From assembly GCF_018918285.1 (NCBI RefSeq), contig NZ_JAHLQF010000001.1, forward strand, positions 697,284 through 761,283: 64,000 bases of DNA. The letters are read 5' to 3'. Under the pieces are notes generated by a model. The model was not told the origin of the DNA, made no database searches, and saw only the letters and a list, made by a program, of their open reading frames with translations. Source of the DNA: Clostridium mobile. GTDB taxonomy: Bacteria; Bacillota; Clostridia; Clostridiales; Clostridiaceae. Position 1 is the stretch's first letter. Every line of letters starts with the position of its first letter. The position numbers and the translations under genes were made by a program. Below are positions 1 through 8,410 of this stretch, piece by piece.

Positions 1-405
1 TCTGATAGCAAGCCTATATAAAGCAACTCCCATGTCATTTCTACTTCTGGCTATGTGAATATTTCCACCTATATCTCCAGTATTTTTTATGATCTGGTCT
101 TCCACCTCAAAGTATAGGTCTTCAAATTCACCAGTATATTCATTGTTTCTGAATTTATCCTTATCCACTTCCAATATACCTTTCATAATCTTTCCTGCAT
201 CTTTATCTTCAACTATTTCCTGCTCTTTTAACATTATTAAATGAGCTTTGTTTACTAACATCATGTAATCTAATAAATTTTTCTTAGCTTCATTATAGGC
301 AGGCTCTAACTCTATTCTCGAATAGGATTTTACAGGGAATTTAGTTCCCTCAAACTCTTCTACTTGTTCTTTGATTTGACTTAAATTTAAATAATTTTTT
401 TCCAT
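1..405 (-). CDS. Argininosuccinate lyase / fumarase superfamily enzyme, N-terminal part only
   Basis: The gene is cut by the left edge, so only the first 135 codons are visible. Translation of the minus strand from an ATG at 405 gives a helical N-terminal part and ends with GNIHIARSRNDMG, which matches the conserved G-x-x-H-x-x-R-S-R-N-D substrate-binding segment of argininosuccinate lyases. A strong GAGGAG ribosome site precedes the start. It lies 3 bp after the stop of the creatininase-family gene and is the last visible gene of the ABC importer operon. No other arginine gene is near, so a lyase acting on an imported amino-acid or aminopolycarboxylate compound (as EDDS lyase of this superfamily does) is as likely as a role in arginine synthesis. 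The family call is firm; the substrate is unknown. Confidence 0.8.
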   Translation of the reverse strand, partial: MEKNYLNLSQIKEQVEEFEGTKFPVKSYSRIELEPAYNEAKKNLLDYMMLVNKAHLIMLKEQEIVEDKDAGKIMKGILEVDKDKFRNNEYTGEFEDLYFEVEDQIIKNTGDIGGNIHIARSRNDMGVALYRLAIR

Positions 406-408
406 AAA

Positions 409-1158
409 TTAAATCTCCTCCCTGTATTTAATCCATTGATCTATGAGGGCTTTTAAATTCTTTTCCCCTTCTTCAATTATTAACTTTCCACTTTCACTAG
501 ATATTCTAGAAATTAACCCCGTGTATCCGTTCCACCCTTTTGGTGTTGATTCTATGCACACATGTGGAATCTTTGAGTTTATCTTTATGGTGTGTAAATC
601 CACATCCTCTTTAATAACTTCCACACTACTTTCATCTATAGCTTTTACCGCTGACATTTCATAGGGGCCACCATGTCCTTTTCCTATGTCACCATCAAAG
701 AGATTCTTTTCTTTTATAAACTCATCGGATACAAGCTGCCACCAGTTTACAATCAATAAGCTTACATCTTCATACTTGCCTGTTATATATTCTCCGCTAC
801 TTCTAACTGTAGACATATTTCCATCATGAGCATTTAAAACCAATATATCTTTTATTCCATTTTTCACTAAGGATTCAAATATATCATTTAAGTAGCTTAT
901 CATAGTTTCCGGCTTTATACTTATGGTTCCAGAATAGTTATAAGTTTTACCAGGGCACGCTGTATACGCAATAAGAGGCATTAAAATGCAACCATACTCT
1001 TTTTCTATATATTTTGAAAAATGTTCTGCCAGTAATGAGTCCGTTCCTTGAGGTGAGTGCTCACCATGATATTCTAAACTACCTATTGGCACCACAGTAA
1101 AAATACTTTTTGATATTTCCTCTTTTATTTCTCTTCCTTTAATTTTTACATAGTCCAA
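409..1158 (-). CDS. Creatininase-family metal-dependent amidohydrolase
   Basis: A 249-residue protein of usual family length. It shows the creatininase metal motif: E29, H31 and D40 in GSLEYHGEHSPQGTD, H111 in NAHDGN (NGHGGN in relatives) and E167 in GHGGPYEMS. These match the ligands of the two-metal centre of creatininase. The family opens or hydrolyses cyclic or linear amides and also includes FAPy deformylase and mycofactocin MftE, so creatinine need not be the substrate. The start is TTG at 1158, preceded by AAGGAAGGTG about seven bases upstream; no ATG fits. It is the fourth gene of a five-gene operon with an ABC importer upstream and a lyase-family gene 3 bp downstream, which suggests it processes the imported compound. 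Family call strong, substrate open. Confidence 0.85.
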   Translation of the reverse strand: MDYVKIKGREIKEEISKSIFTVVPIGSLEYHGEHSPQGTDSLLAEHFSKYIEKEYGCILMPLIAYTACPGKTYNYSGTISIKPETMISYLNDIFESLVKNGIKDILVLNAHDGNMSTVRSSGEYITGKYEDVSLLIVNWWQLVSDEFIKEKNLFDGDIGKGHGGPYEMSAVKAIDESSVEVIKEDVDLHTIKINSKIPHVCIESTPKGWNGYTGLISRISSESGKLIIEEGEKNLKALIDQWIKYREEI

Positions 1159-1173
1159 TTAAATCACCTTCCT

Positions 1174-2883
1174 TTAGATAGCTGATGCACTTTCCCCTTT
1201 AAGTCTTTCAGAAGCAAATAATACTATTACTAAAAGTATTATTTGTAGAACCCCATAAGCACAAGCTGTACCAAATTCAAAGGAATACATTCTTTGGAAT
1301 ATTTCAACAGAAATTGGAGTAGTGTTTACAGTGTATAATAAAATTGAAGCTACGAACTCCCCAATTCCTTGCACAAATCCTAATAGCATTCCCGCAGCCA
1401 TACCTGAGAAGACCATAGGTATTACAACCTTTCTAAAACTATAAAACCACCCTGCTCCCAAATTTCTAGCTGCTTCTTCTGCAGAGCCGTCCATTTGAGC
1501 AAAACTTGCTGATGTAGATCTATATACTAAAGGCAAATGCCTTACAAAGTATGCAAGAGGTAAAATCCAATAGGTTCCAACTAAAATCTTTCCAAAACTA
1601 AAGAATGATGGTTTATTGAAAGCCGCTATTAAATTTATAGCTACAACAGTACCAGGTAATGACCAAGGTATCATTATGATAGAATCTACAAAGTAATTTC
1701 CTCTAAATTTAAATCTACTGAGTAGATATGCTGCACCAAGTCCAAATACAGCATTTCCTAGGGTAGCAATTGAACTCATAACCACACTATTTTTTATAGG
1801 TATCCATGTCTTTGCATTAGTAAATAAATCTTTATAATGATCTAATGTATATTTAGGTGGCAGTATTTGAGTTGTCCATGTGCCGTCCTGAGAGAAGGAT
1901 ATCAATATAATCACTATAATAGGCAGCATTAAGAATATAACTAAGATAAATGAAGCTATTGCTGCTACATATTTTCCCCATTTATTTTTAACCTCAGTTC
2001 TATGAACTCCCACGCCCTTATTTACATTTTTGTAGTTTCTTTTGTTTTCATACCATCTGATAAGTATTAAGAACATAATAGATACCAAGGATAGTATGGT
2101 GGATTGAGTGGCAGCCATATCTAAGTTTCCATTTGTTCTAGATAAATATATCTGCATTGTCAATGTATTATCTATACCGTAAATTAGAGGAGCAGTATAA
2201 GAGGCCATGGACATCATAAACACCAAAAGAGATGAGGCCACTATAGACGGTGTTAGCATAGGTATAATCACTCTAGTAAACACAGTCCATTTACTTGCAC
2301 CTAAATTATATGCAGCCTCCTCCATAGAAGTATCAAAATTTCTTATAGCCGATGAAACAGGTAAGAAAAAATAGGTGTACATTGTAAAGGTGTGTACCAT
2401 TATTACCCCAGCTATTCCATTTAGATAAAAAGGAACTTTATTAAGGGAAAATAAATGTTGTAAAAACCTAGGTATTATACCGCTTTCCCCATATAAAAAA
2501 TCAAAAGATATAGTCCCTATTAGTGACGGTAATGCCATAGGTAGTATTGCTATAACTGTTAAAACTCTTCTACCTGGAAAGTCGAATCTTTCCATTAAAA
2601 GAGCTAGTCCTATACCAACTATTCCGCAGGTTATTACACTAATTAAGGATATATATACGCTATTTTTCAAAGATTGAATATAGGTAACATTTTCTACATT
2701 AAAGAAATCCTTATAGTTTGCAAAATTAATATTTCCATCTATCATTACACTATTTAAAAAGGTTTTAAATAATGGATACACTACATACCCAAATAAAACG
2801 AGCAGTACTGGGATTAATGGTATATAAACAAAATAGGGCGAAGATTTTATGCTCCTTTTTTCACCTTGTATCTTTTTCATCAT
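1174..2883 (-). CDS. ABC importer permease, two fused FbpB/PhnU-type domains
   Basis: The 569-residue membrane protein has about twelve hydrophobic segments and two copies of the binding-protein-dependent permease domain. Each copy carries an EAA-type coupling loop: EEAAYNLGASKWTVF in the first half and EEAARNLGAGWFYSF in the second. Fused double permeases of this kind belong to the iron(III), thiamine and 2-aminoethylphosphonate group of importers. It forms the channel of the importer together with the ATPase 14 bp upstream and the lipoprotein before that. The start ATG at 2883 follows a GGAGGGG site; a second ATG three bases on would serve equally. The ion or small molecule moved cannot be read from the sequence. 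Confidence 0.88.
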   Translation of the reverse strand: MMKKIQGEKRSIKSSPYFVYIPLIPVLLVLFGYVVYPLFKTFLNSVMIDGNINFANYKDFFNVENVTYIQSLKNSVYISLISVITCGIVGIGLALLMERFDFPGRRVLTVIAILPMALPSLIGTISFDFLYGESGIIPRFLQHLFSLNKVPFYLNGIAGVIMVHTFTMYTYFFLPVSSAIRNFDTSMEEAAYNLGASKWTVFTRVIIPMLTPSIVASSLLVFMMSMASYTAPLIYGIDNTLTMQIYLSRTNGNLDMAATQSTILSLVSIMFLILIRWYENKRNYKNVNKGVGVHRTEVKNKWGKYVAAIASFILVIFLMLPIIVIILISFSQDGTWTTQILPPKYTLDHYKDLFTNAKTWIPIKNSVVMSSIATLGNAVFGLGAAYLLSRFKFRGNYFVDSIIMIPWSLPGTVVAINLIAAFNKPSFFSFGKILVGTYWILPLAYFVRHLPLVYRSTSASFAQMDGSAEEAARNLGAGWFYSFRKVVIPMVFSGMAAGMLLGFVQGIGEFVASILLYTVNTTPISVEIFQRMYSFEFGTACAYGVLQIILLVIVLFASERLKGESASAI

Positions 2884-2897
2884 CTTTCACCCCTCCT

Positions 2898-3986
2898 TTA
2901 ATGTACCTTTTCTACAAAGAATATATTATCCTTTGGAACATGTATTTTAATCTCTTCTCCCCTGTTGATTATTGAATGGCCAGTAGATATAAATATTATC
3001 TTCCATAAATCCCCCTCAAACTGAGCCATGTATTGTATATTCATCCCTGTATATTCTGTAAGCTGAACTTTACCTGTAAGTACATTAAACCCATAATCTT
3101 TTTCTGTCCCATCTTTAATGCCTTCAGGTCTTACACAGAATTTTACCTTATCTCCAACCTTTAAGTTTAAATTTTCCCCTTTATTATCAATGTTTCCTAT
3201 CAGTGAATTGTTTTCACTTATTTTTATTTTTACATCTTTACCCTCTAACTCTGCTAGAGTACCTTCAATGATGTTATTTTCACCTATAAAAGAAGCTACA
3301 AAGGAGTTGTTTGGCGTATTGTATATTTCTAGTGGGGTGCCAATTTGCTGTATTTCCCCCTTTTTCATTATCATTATTCTATCTGATACTGCCATAGCTT
3401 CTCCTTGATCGTGAGTAACATATATTGTAGTTATCCCCATATCAAGCTGTAATTTTTTTATTTCCTTTCTAGTCTCTTCCCTTAACTTAGCATCTAAATT
3501 TGATAATGGCTCATCTAATAAAAGTATTTCAGGTTCTATAACTAAAGCCCTTGCAAGAGCAACCCTTTGTTGTTGTCCTCCTGATAGTTCATTAATTTTT
3601 CTTTTGCCGAGTCCCGGTAGATTTACCTTCTCTAAAGCGTTCTCCACTTTAAAATCTATTTCTTTTTTGGAGAACTTTCTTATTTTCAAACCAAAGGCTA
3701 CATTTTCTGCCACGGTCATATGAGGAAATAATGCATAGTTTTGAAACACCATACCAATATTTCGCTTATTGGGATCTAAATAAGTTACATTTCTATCTCC
3801 AAAGTATATTTCACCTTGTGTAGGAAAGCTGAACCCTGCAATCATTCTTAAGGTAGTAGTTTTACCGCATCCACTAGGGCCTAAAAAAGTAAAAAATTCA
3901 CCAGGCTGTATGTCTATATTTACATTGTTTACCGCTACGAAATCTTTGAAAATTTTTCTCACATCTTTAAGCAAAACATTTTCCAA
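2898..3986 (-). CDS. ABC importer ATP-binding protein (PotA/FbpC type)
   Basis: The 362-residue ATPase has Walker A GPSGCGKTT at residues 36-44, the signature LSGGQQQR near 135, Walker B LLLDEPLSNLD near 155 and a switch histidine in THDQGEAM. A C-terminal region of about 120 residues has the TOBE-like fold seen in PotA, MalK and FbpC ATPases. It powers the importer formed by the neighbouring permease and lipoprotein. The start is TTG at 3986, eight bases after GGGAGG; the ATG five bases upstream is in another frame. The gene is separated from the lipoprotein gene by a hairpin at 4011-4037. Confidence 0.9.
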   Translation of the reverse strand: MENVLLKDVRKIFKDFVAVNNVNIDIQPGEFFTFLGPSGCGKTTTLRMIAGFSFPTQGEIYFGDRNVTYLDPNKRNIGMVFQNYALFPHMTVAENVAFGLKIRKFSKKEIDFKVENALEKVNLPGLGKRKINELSGGQQQRVALARALVIEPEILLLDEPLSNLDAKLREETRKEIKKLQLDMGITTIYVTHDQGEAMAVSDRIMIMKKGEIQQIGTPLEIYNTPNNSFVASFIGENNIIEGTLAELEGKDVKIKISENNSLIGNIDNKGENLNLKVGDKVKFCVRPEGIKDGTEKDYGFNVLTGKVQLTEYTGMNIQYMAQFEGDLWKIIFISTGHSIINRGEEIKIHVPKDNIFFVEKVH

Positions 3987-4010
3987 AACATTAACCTCCC
4001 TACTATATAG

Positions 4011-4037
4011 ATTATGCGGTGATTAACACCGCATAAT
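4011..4037 (-). promoter_or_regulatory. Intra-operon hairpin after the binding-protein gene
   Basis: A perfect 11-bp inverted repeat (ATTATGCGGTG / CACCGCATAAT, loop of 5) begins two bases after the lipoprotein stop codon, between it and the ATPase gene. On the minus strand it is followed by CTATATAG and not by a T run, so it does not look like a full terminator. Such hairpins often protect the 3' end of the binding-protein message, giving more lipoprotein than membrane subunits. Partial attenuation is the alternative. Confidence 0.6.
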
Positions 4038-4038
4038 T

Positions 4039-5121
4039 TTATTTTTTATTATATTGTCCTTTAATATTTGCATCCCAGTATTTCATCCATTCCTGCTCTT
4101 TTTCAGCAATTACTTGCCAATCGATTGTCATCGGTTTTAGATCAACGCTCTTTAACCAAGATGGCAACTTGTCCTTTTCAATTCCAGTTTGAACTGGTAT
4201 TTGATACATTTTTTCTGCCAATTCAAGTTTTATATTTTCTTCAAATAAGAACTCATAAAACTTCTTAGCACCTTCTTCATTTTTAGCTCCTTTAACTATA
4301 CCAACAGCATCTACAAGAATTGGAATTCCACTTTCAGGGATTATATATCCAAAAGGTTGATTGTGCTGTTCTTTTTGAATCATAATATCTTGTAAGTTCC
4401 ATAATGATATAGTTCCTTCTTGTCTAGCAAGTTTTAGGTATAAGGCTGTTGGATCTTGAGCATATAGTTTAGTATTAGCATCTAATTTCTTTAACCATTC
4501 ATATCCCTTAGTTGGGTCTTTAGAATCTTGTTTATAAATTAAAGAACTATATATTGTTCTCATTGTTCCTGAAGGTAAAACCCCTCTTATTATTATCTTA
4601 TCTTTATATTTAGCATCTAATAGATCATCCCAATCCTTCGGTAGATCTCCTTCTTTAAGAGCTTCTGTGTTGTACATTATAACCTCTGGCAATAATATTT
4701 CCCCATACCATCTATCTTCTTTATCTTTATAAAGCTCTGGTATTTTATCTGAAAAGCTTGGCTTATATGGACTTAATAACCCTTCTTTAGAAGCTAATTC
4801 AAAAGAAGCTTGTGTACCTCCCCACCAAAAGTCAGCTTGTGCATTTTCTTTTTCTCCTCTAACTCTCTCTAATATCTGCTGTGCTCCCATTGTATTTACT
4901 TGAACTTCATATTCTGGATATTTTTCTTTAAATTTTGGTACTACGTATTCTACAACGTTCTTATCACGTGCAGTATAAATAACTAAATTTTGCTTTTCTT
5001 TTGGTTCTTTTGCTGCCTTGTCATTAGCTGTATCTGTACTTCCACATCCTGCAAAAACAAATACTGCAAGTAATGTTGTTGCAATTAGCTGTAACCCTTT
5101 TCTTTTTGAGAACTTTTTCAT
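4039..5121 (-). CDS. Extracellular solute-binding lipoprotein (iron / aminoethylphosphonate type)
   Basis: A 360-residue protein with a basic N-terminus, a hydrophobic segment and a lipobox FAGC (Cys26), so it is exported and lipid-anchored. The mature part begins LVIYTARDKNVVEYV and contains NTEALKEGDLPKDWDDLLD and TISLWNLQDIMI, matching the FbpA/AfuA/PhnS group of periplasmic-binding-protein-like II domains. It captures the substrate for the permease and ATPase encoded just downstream. It is the first gene of the operon, with a candidate promoter at 5217-5245 and palindromes nearby. The two adjacent tyrosines typical of FbpA iron binding are not obvious, so iron is not assured. Confidence 0.85.
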   Translation of the reverse strand: MKKFSKRKGLQLIATTLLAVFVFAGCGSTDTANDKAAKEPKEKQNLVIYTARDKNVVEYVVPKFKEKYPEYEVQVNTMGAQQILERVRGEKENAQADFWWGGTQASFELASKEGLLSPYKPSFSDKIPELYKDKEDRWYGEILLPEVIMYNTEALKEGDLPKDWDDLLDAKYKDKIIIRGVLPSGTMRTIYSSLIYKQDSKDPTKGYEWLKKLDANTKLYAQDPTALYLKLARQEGTISLWNLQDIMIQKEQHNQPFGYIIPESGIPILVDAVGIVKGAKNEEGAKKFYEFLFEENIKLELAEKMYQIPVQTGIEKDKLPSWLKSVDLKPMTIDWQVIAEKEQEWMKYWDANIKGQYNKK

Positions 5122-5188
5122 TTAATAATACACCCCCAAAATAATTTAATCGTTAATTTTCCCTCCTAATTTCCAGAATTTTTAGTTT

Positions 5189-5203
5189 GTTAATACGATT
5201 AAC
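5189..5203. promoter_or_regulatory. Palindromic operator candidate of the ABC importer operon
   Basis: GTTAATACGATTAAC is a perfect palindrome (6-bp arms, ACG centre), placed just downstream of the candidate promoter and upstream of the lipoprotein gene. A second, weaker copy of its core (TTTAATCGTTAATT) lies at 5145-5158. Two related sites over the transcription start suggest a repressor; which protein binds is unknown. Confidence 0.45.
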
Positions 5204-5216
5204 TAATTATATATTA

Positions 5217-5245
5217 AATATATCACCCGTGGAATTTAATGTCAA
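5217..5245 (-). promoter_or_regulatory. Promoter of the ABC importer operon
   Basis: On the minus strand TTGACA (5245-5240) and TATATT (5222-5217) are separated by 17 bases, a good SigA-type promoter. It reads into the solute-binding lipoprotein gene. A palindrome GTTATgaaaATAAC at 5251-5264 lies immediately upstream of the -35 box. Confidence 0.6.
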
Positions 5246-5271
5246 TAATAGTTATGAAAATAACAATTACA

Positions 5272-5964
5272 CTATTCTGACAATATATCACTTAAACTTT
5301 CAACGTCTATTATTTTAATAATATTCTTATCAAATTCTATTAATCCCTCATCTTGCATATTTATCATTTCTCTTGAAAGGGATGGTCTAGGAATTCCAAG
5401 ATATTCAGCCATTTCTTTTCTTGATATCGGTAATTTTATTACTTTTGTTTTTTGATTTTGATAAATATATAATAAGTAACTACATATCTTTTGTCTTATG
5501 CTCTGATATGAAAGGGTTTTAACTCTTCTGTTTAGCATTAATATTTTATTTGATAAAACTGCAATAAAATTATTTAGTATTTTATTATTGTGAGAAAATA
5601 ATTTTAACATTTCATTTTTAGAAATCATCATTACAGCAGCTTTTTCTATACAAACAATAGTAGCAGGATATTTATGGACATTAGAAAAAATAATAGCCTC
5701 ACCAAAGGCATTTCCCATTTCAAGTCTGTCTATTGTAATAGCTTTACCTGAAGGAAATATCTTTTGTGGTTCTATTTTACCATTTATCACAATTCCTAAT
5801 GAATTGCAATCATCTTCTTCAATGGCCACTGTTTCCCCTTTATCATATTCTTGTATTCTGTAATTTATAAAATTCAACATATCTTTTATTTCATTTTCTC
5901 CTAATTCCTTAAATACAATGGAGTTCTTAAGAGCCGTGATAATATTATCTTCACTAATTTTCAT
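5272..5964 (-). CDS. Crp/Fnr-family transcriptional regulator, HcpR-like
   Basis: The 230-residue protein has an N-terminal cyclic-nucleotide-binding-type beta-roll (GIVINGKIEPQKIF, GNAFGEAIIF) and a C-terminal winged helix with the recognition segment RKEMAEYLGIPRPSLSREM. There is no Fnr-type cysteine cluster, so oxygen sensing through a 4Fe-4S cluster is unlikely. It is divergent from the ferredoxin-like gene at 6084, with a perfect palindrome GGTAACttttGTTACC between them. From comparative genomics of Clostridia, HcpR of this family controls hybrid-cluster protein and a partner ferredoxin in nitrosative stress; the pairing here fits, although hcp itself is not in the window. Family call firm, HcpR identity tentative. 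Confidence 0.85.
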   Translation of the reverse strand: MKISEDNIITALKNSIVFKELGENEIKDMLNFINYRIQEYDKGETVAIEEDDCNSLGIVINGKIEPQKIFPSGKAITIDRLEMGNAFGEAIIFSNVHKYPATIVCIEKAAVMMISKNEMLKLFSHNNKILNNFIAVLSNKILMLNRRVKTLSYQSIRQKICSYLLYIYQNQKTKVIKLPISRKEMAEYLGIPRPSLSREMINMQDEGLIEFDKNIIKIIDVESLSDILSE

Positions 5965-5998
5965 ATAAAAACTTCCTTTTCTAAATCAATATTGTAAA

Positions 5999-6014
5999 GG
6001 TAACTTTTGTTACC
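5999..6014. promoter_or_regulatory. Perfect Crp/Fnr-type palindrome in a divergent intergenic region
   Basis: GGTAACttttGTTACC has 6-bp arms and a 4-bp spacer, and lies 34 bp upstream of the regulator start and 69 bp upstream of the ferredoxin start. The size and symmetry fit a Crp/Fnr dimer, most simply the neighbouring regulator acting on itself and on the divergent gene. A related site GTTATgaaaATAAC occurs at 5251-5264. Confidence 0.6.
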
Positions 6015-6083
6015 GCTTTATATAATTAATTTTATTATAATAAACATATAAAATCAATGTATACTATTTTAGGAGGAATTGAA

Positions 6084-6821
6084 ATGATAAGAAAGATTAT
6101 TCATATAGAAGAAGAGAAATGTAACGGCTGTGGTCTATGTGTAAATGCTTGCCATGAAGGAGCAATAGAAATGGTAAATGGAAAAGCTACACTAATCAGT
6201 GATGAATACTGTGACGGATTAGGTGATTGTTTACCAGAATGCCCTACAGGAGCTATATCAATGATAGAAAGGGACGCAGAAGAATATAATGAAGAACTAG
6301 TTTTAAAAAAGATTGATGAGAGAAAGGCTATGGAACAAAAAACTACAGAAAAACCTTTGCCTTGTGGATGTCCTGGACATGCAGCTAAATTAATCGAAAG
6401 AAAACTAGTAGCTAAAGTTACTATGGCTAAAAAAGATGAGGTTTGCTTTAGCTCTGAATCTCAATTAAGACAGTGGCCTGTTCAGTTGAATTTAATAAAT
6501 ACAAGAGCACCTTATTTAAATAATGCCAATCTTTTAGTAGCTGCAGATTGTACTGCATATGCTTATGCTAATTTCCATAATGATTTCATAAAAGATCATA
6601 TCACAGTTATAGGATGTCCTAAGCTTGATGATAATAAATATTATGAAGAAAAATTAGCTGAAATCTTAAAACTTAACAGTATTAAAAGTATTACTGTAGT
6701 TAGAATGGAAGTTCCTTGCTGTGGTGGAATAGTAAATGCTGTTAAAAACGCAATGTTAAAATCAGGAGAAATAGTTCCTTACAGAGAAGTGACTATTTCA
6801 ACAGATGGAAGTATAATTTAA
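6084..6821 (+). CDS. 4Fe-4S ferredoxin-domain protein, FrdX-like
   Basis: The 245-residue protein begins with a ferredoxin-type domain (CNGCGLCVNAC, residues 13-23, then CDGLGDCLPEC). It continues with a C-terminal part holding further conserved cysteines: PCGCPGH, ADCTAYAY, GCPKLDD and VPCCGG. This layout matches the soluble iron-sulfur protein (FrdX in comparative genomics) often found beside hybrid-cluster protein genes, where it is thought to supply electrons or assist in nitric oxide and hydroxylamine detoxification. The start is ATG 6084, seven bases after AGGAGG; an ATG at 6057 lacks a ribosome site. It is divergent from the Crp/Fnr gene and ends in a terminator shared with the convergent purine permease. 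Confidence 0.8.
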   Translation: MIRKIIHIEEEKCNGCGLCVNACHEGAIEMVNGKATLISDEYCDGLGDCLPECPTGAISMIERDAEEYNEELVLKKIDERKAMEQKTTEKPLPCGCPGHAAKLIERKLVAKVTMAKKDEVCFSSESQLRQWPVQLNLINTRAPYLNNANLLVAADCTAYAYANFHNDFIKDHITVIGCPKLDDNKYYEEKLAEILKLNSIKSITVVRMEVPCCGGIVNAVKNAMLKSGEIVPYREVTISTDGSII

Positions 6822-6873
6822 TATAAAAGCCTCCCTTGAAAGTGATTTAAAATATAATATTTTATAAGTAAAT

Positions 6874-6916
6874 AAAAGGAGCTATCTCAAAATACAATTA
6901 TGAGATAGCCCCTTTT
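6874..6916. terminator. Bidirectional terminator between frdX-like gene and purine permease
   Basis: AAAAGG-A-GCTATCTCA pairs with TGAGATAGC-C-CCTTTT across an 11-base loop. The A-rich left arm and T-rich right arm provide a T run on both strands, so it can end the two convergent transcripts. Confidence 0.85.
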
Positions 6917-6943
6917 ACTTTTCCGAGTTATATTTAATATATA

Positions 6944-8389
6944 TTATTTAGGTAGGATCGTAAATCTCAATATAAATAGAGCGGCAAGTATATATACAAC
7001 TGGATGAACTTCTTTACCCTTTCCTGTAGTTACTTTTACGATCGGGTAGAATATTATTCCTGCTGCTATACCATTTGCTATACTGTAAGTAAATGGCATT
7101 ATAGCCATTGTGAAGAATGCTGGTAATGCTTCTGTAAAGTCATCAAAGTTGATTTTTGTAACAGCTCCTATCATCAGCACTCCAACTATAACTAGAGCTG
7201 GAGCCGTAGCTTCTGCTGGAACTATTCCAACTAGTCCTGTAAAGAACATAGCAAGTAAGAACATAAAGCCAGTTACCACTGATGTTAAACCAGTTCTACC
7301 ACCTTCTGAAATTCCTGCTGTGGATTCAACAAAAGTTGTTACAGTACTTGTACCAAGAAACGCACCGCAAGTAGTAGCAACAGCATCAGCCATTAAAGCT
7401 TTATTCATGTTTTTCATCTTACCATTTTCATCTAACATATTAGCCTTTTGAGCTGTACCTACCAATGTTCCGATAGTATCAAACATATCAACTAAGCTAA
7501 AGGATATTACAACCATGAATACATTTAATAATGCACTGGCTACTCCCACGCCACCAACGTTCAATAATCCTTTTAAATCTAACTGAAATAAAGTTGGTGC
7601 TAGTGATGGTGGTGCACTAACTAATTGGCTCATAGGTGCTAATTTAGTCACACCTAATGGCACACCTATTATTGTAGTCAATAAAATACCTATTAGTATA
7701 GAACCTTTAACTCCTCTAGCCATTAATATTGCAGTAATTGCTATACCTATTAATGTTAGTATTGTACCTGGGTTAGTAAAATCTCCAAAAGCTACTAAAG
7801 TAGCTGGATCTGATACAACTATATTTCCGCTTTTCAATCCTATTAAAGCTATAAATAATCCTATACCTCCAGAAATAGCTAATTTTAAATTTTGTGGTAT
7901 AGCATCTACTATTTTCTCTCTAATTGAAGTTAATGTCATTAATATAAATAATAGTCCTGAAATGAACACTGCCGCTAAAGCTTGTTGCCAAGTATATCCT
8001 AAAGTCAAACAAACTGAAAAAGTAAAGAATGCATTTAATCCCATTCCTGGCGCTTGTGCAAAAGGAACCTTTGCATATAATCCCATTATAAACGTACCAA
8101 TTGCTGCTGAAATACAAGTTGCTGCAAATACTGAAGCTACCACTGGATCATTTAATGCATTTATTCCAGCATTGACAGCATCCGCTCCTAAAAGTCCTTG
8201 GGAATTCATACCAGCTTGCATTAAAATCCCTGGATTAACAAATATAATATAAGCCATAGTAATAAAAGTAGTAATACCTGCTATTATTTCTGTTTTTACA
8301 TTTGTATTATTTTCTGATAGTTTAAAATATGAATCTAAAAAAGAAGTTTTCACTGGTGAGCTACTTTTGTCTTTTGCTTTCTGCTGCAT
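6944..8389 (-). CDS. NCS2-family adenine/guanine/hypoxanthine permease (AzgA/PbuG type)
   Basis: The 481-residue membrane protein has about thirteen hydrophobic segments. Family motifs include AGITTFITMAYIIFVNP, QAPGMGLNAFF, SFSLVDMFDTIGTLVG and the STVTTFVESTAGISEGGRTG segment, all typical of the AzgA branch that imports purine bases with protons. The start is ATG 8389 with GGAGGTAAC seven bases upstream; a longer reading from 8428 has no ribosome site. The upstream region has a good promoter flanked by three CGAA-core boxes resembling PurR boxes. No purine riboswitch was found. It is convergent with the ferredoxin-like gene. Confidence 0.92.
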   Translation of the reverse strand: MQQKAKDKSSSPVKTSFLDSYFKLSENNTNVKTEIIAGITTFITMAYIIFVNPGILMQAGMNSQGLLGADAVNAGINALNDPVVASVFAATCISAAIGTFIMGLYAKVPFAQAPGMGLNAFFTFSVCLTLGYTWQQALAAVFISGLLFILMTLTSIREKIVDAIPQNLKLAISGGIGLFIALIGLKSGNIVVSDPATLVAFGDFTNPGTILTLIGIAITAILMARGVKGSILIGILLTTIIGVPLGVTKLAPMSQLVSAPPSLAPTLFQLDLKGLLNVGGVGVASALLNVFMVVISFSLVDMFDTIGTLVGTAQKANMLDENGKMKNMNKALMADAVATTCGAFLGTSTVTTFVESTAGISEGGRTGLTSVVTGFMFLLAMFFTGLVGIVPAEATAPALVIVGVLMIGAVTKINFDDFTEALPAFFTMAIMPFTYSIANGIAAGIIFYPIVKVTTGKGKEVHPVVYILAALFILRFTILPK

Positions 8390-8410
8390 TTTGTTACCTC
8401 CTAAAATAAT

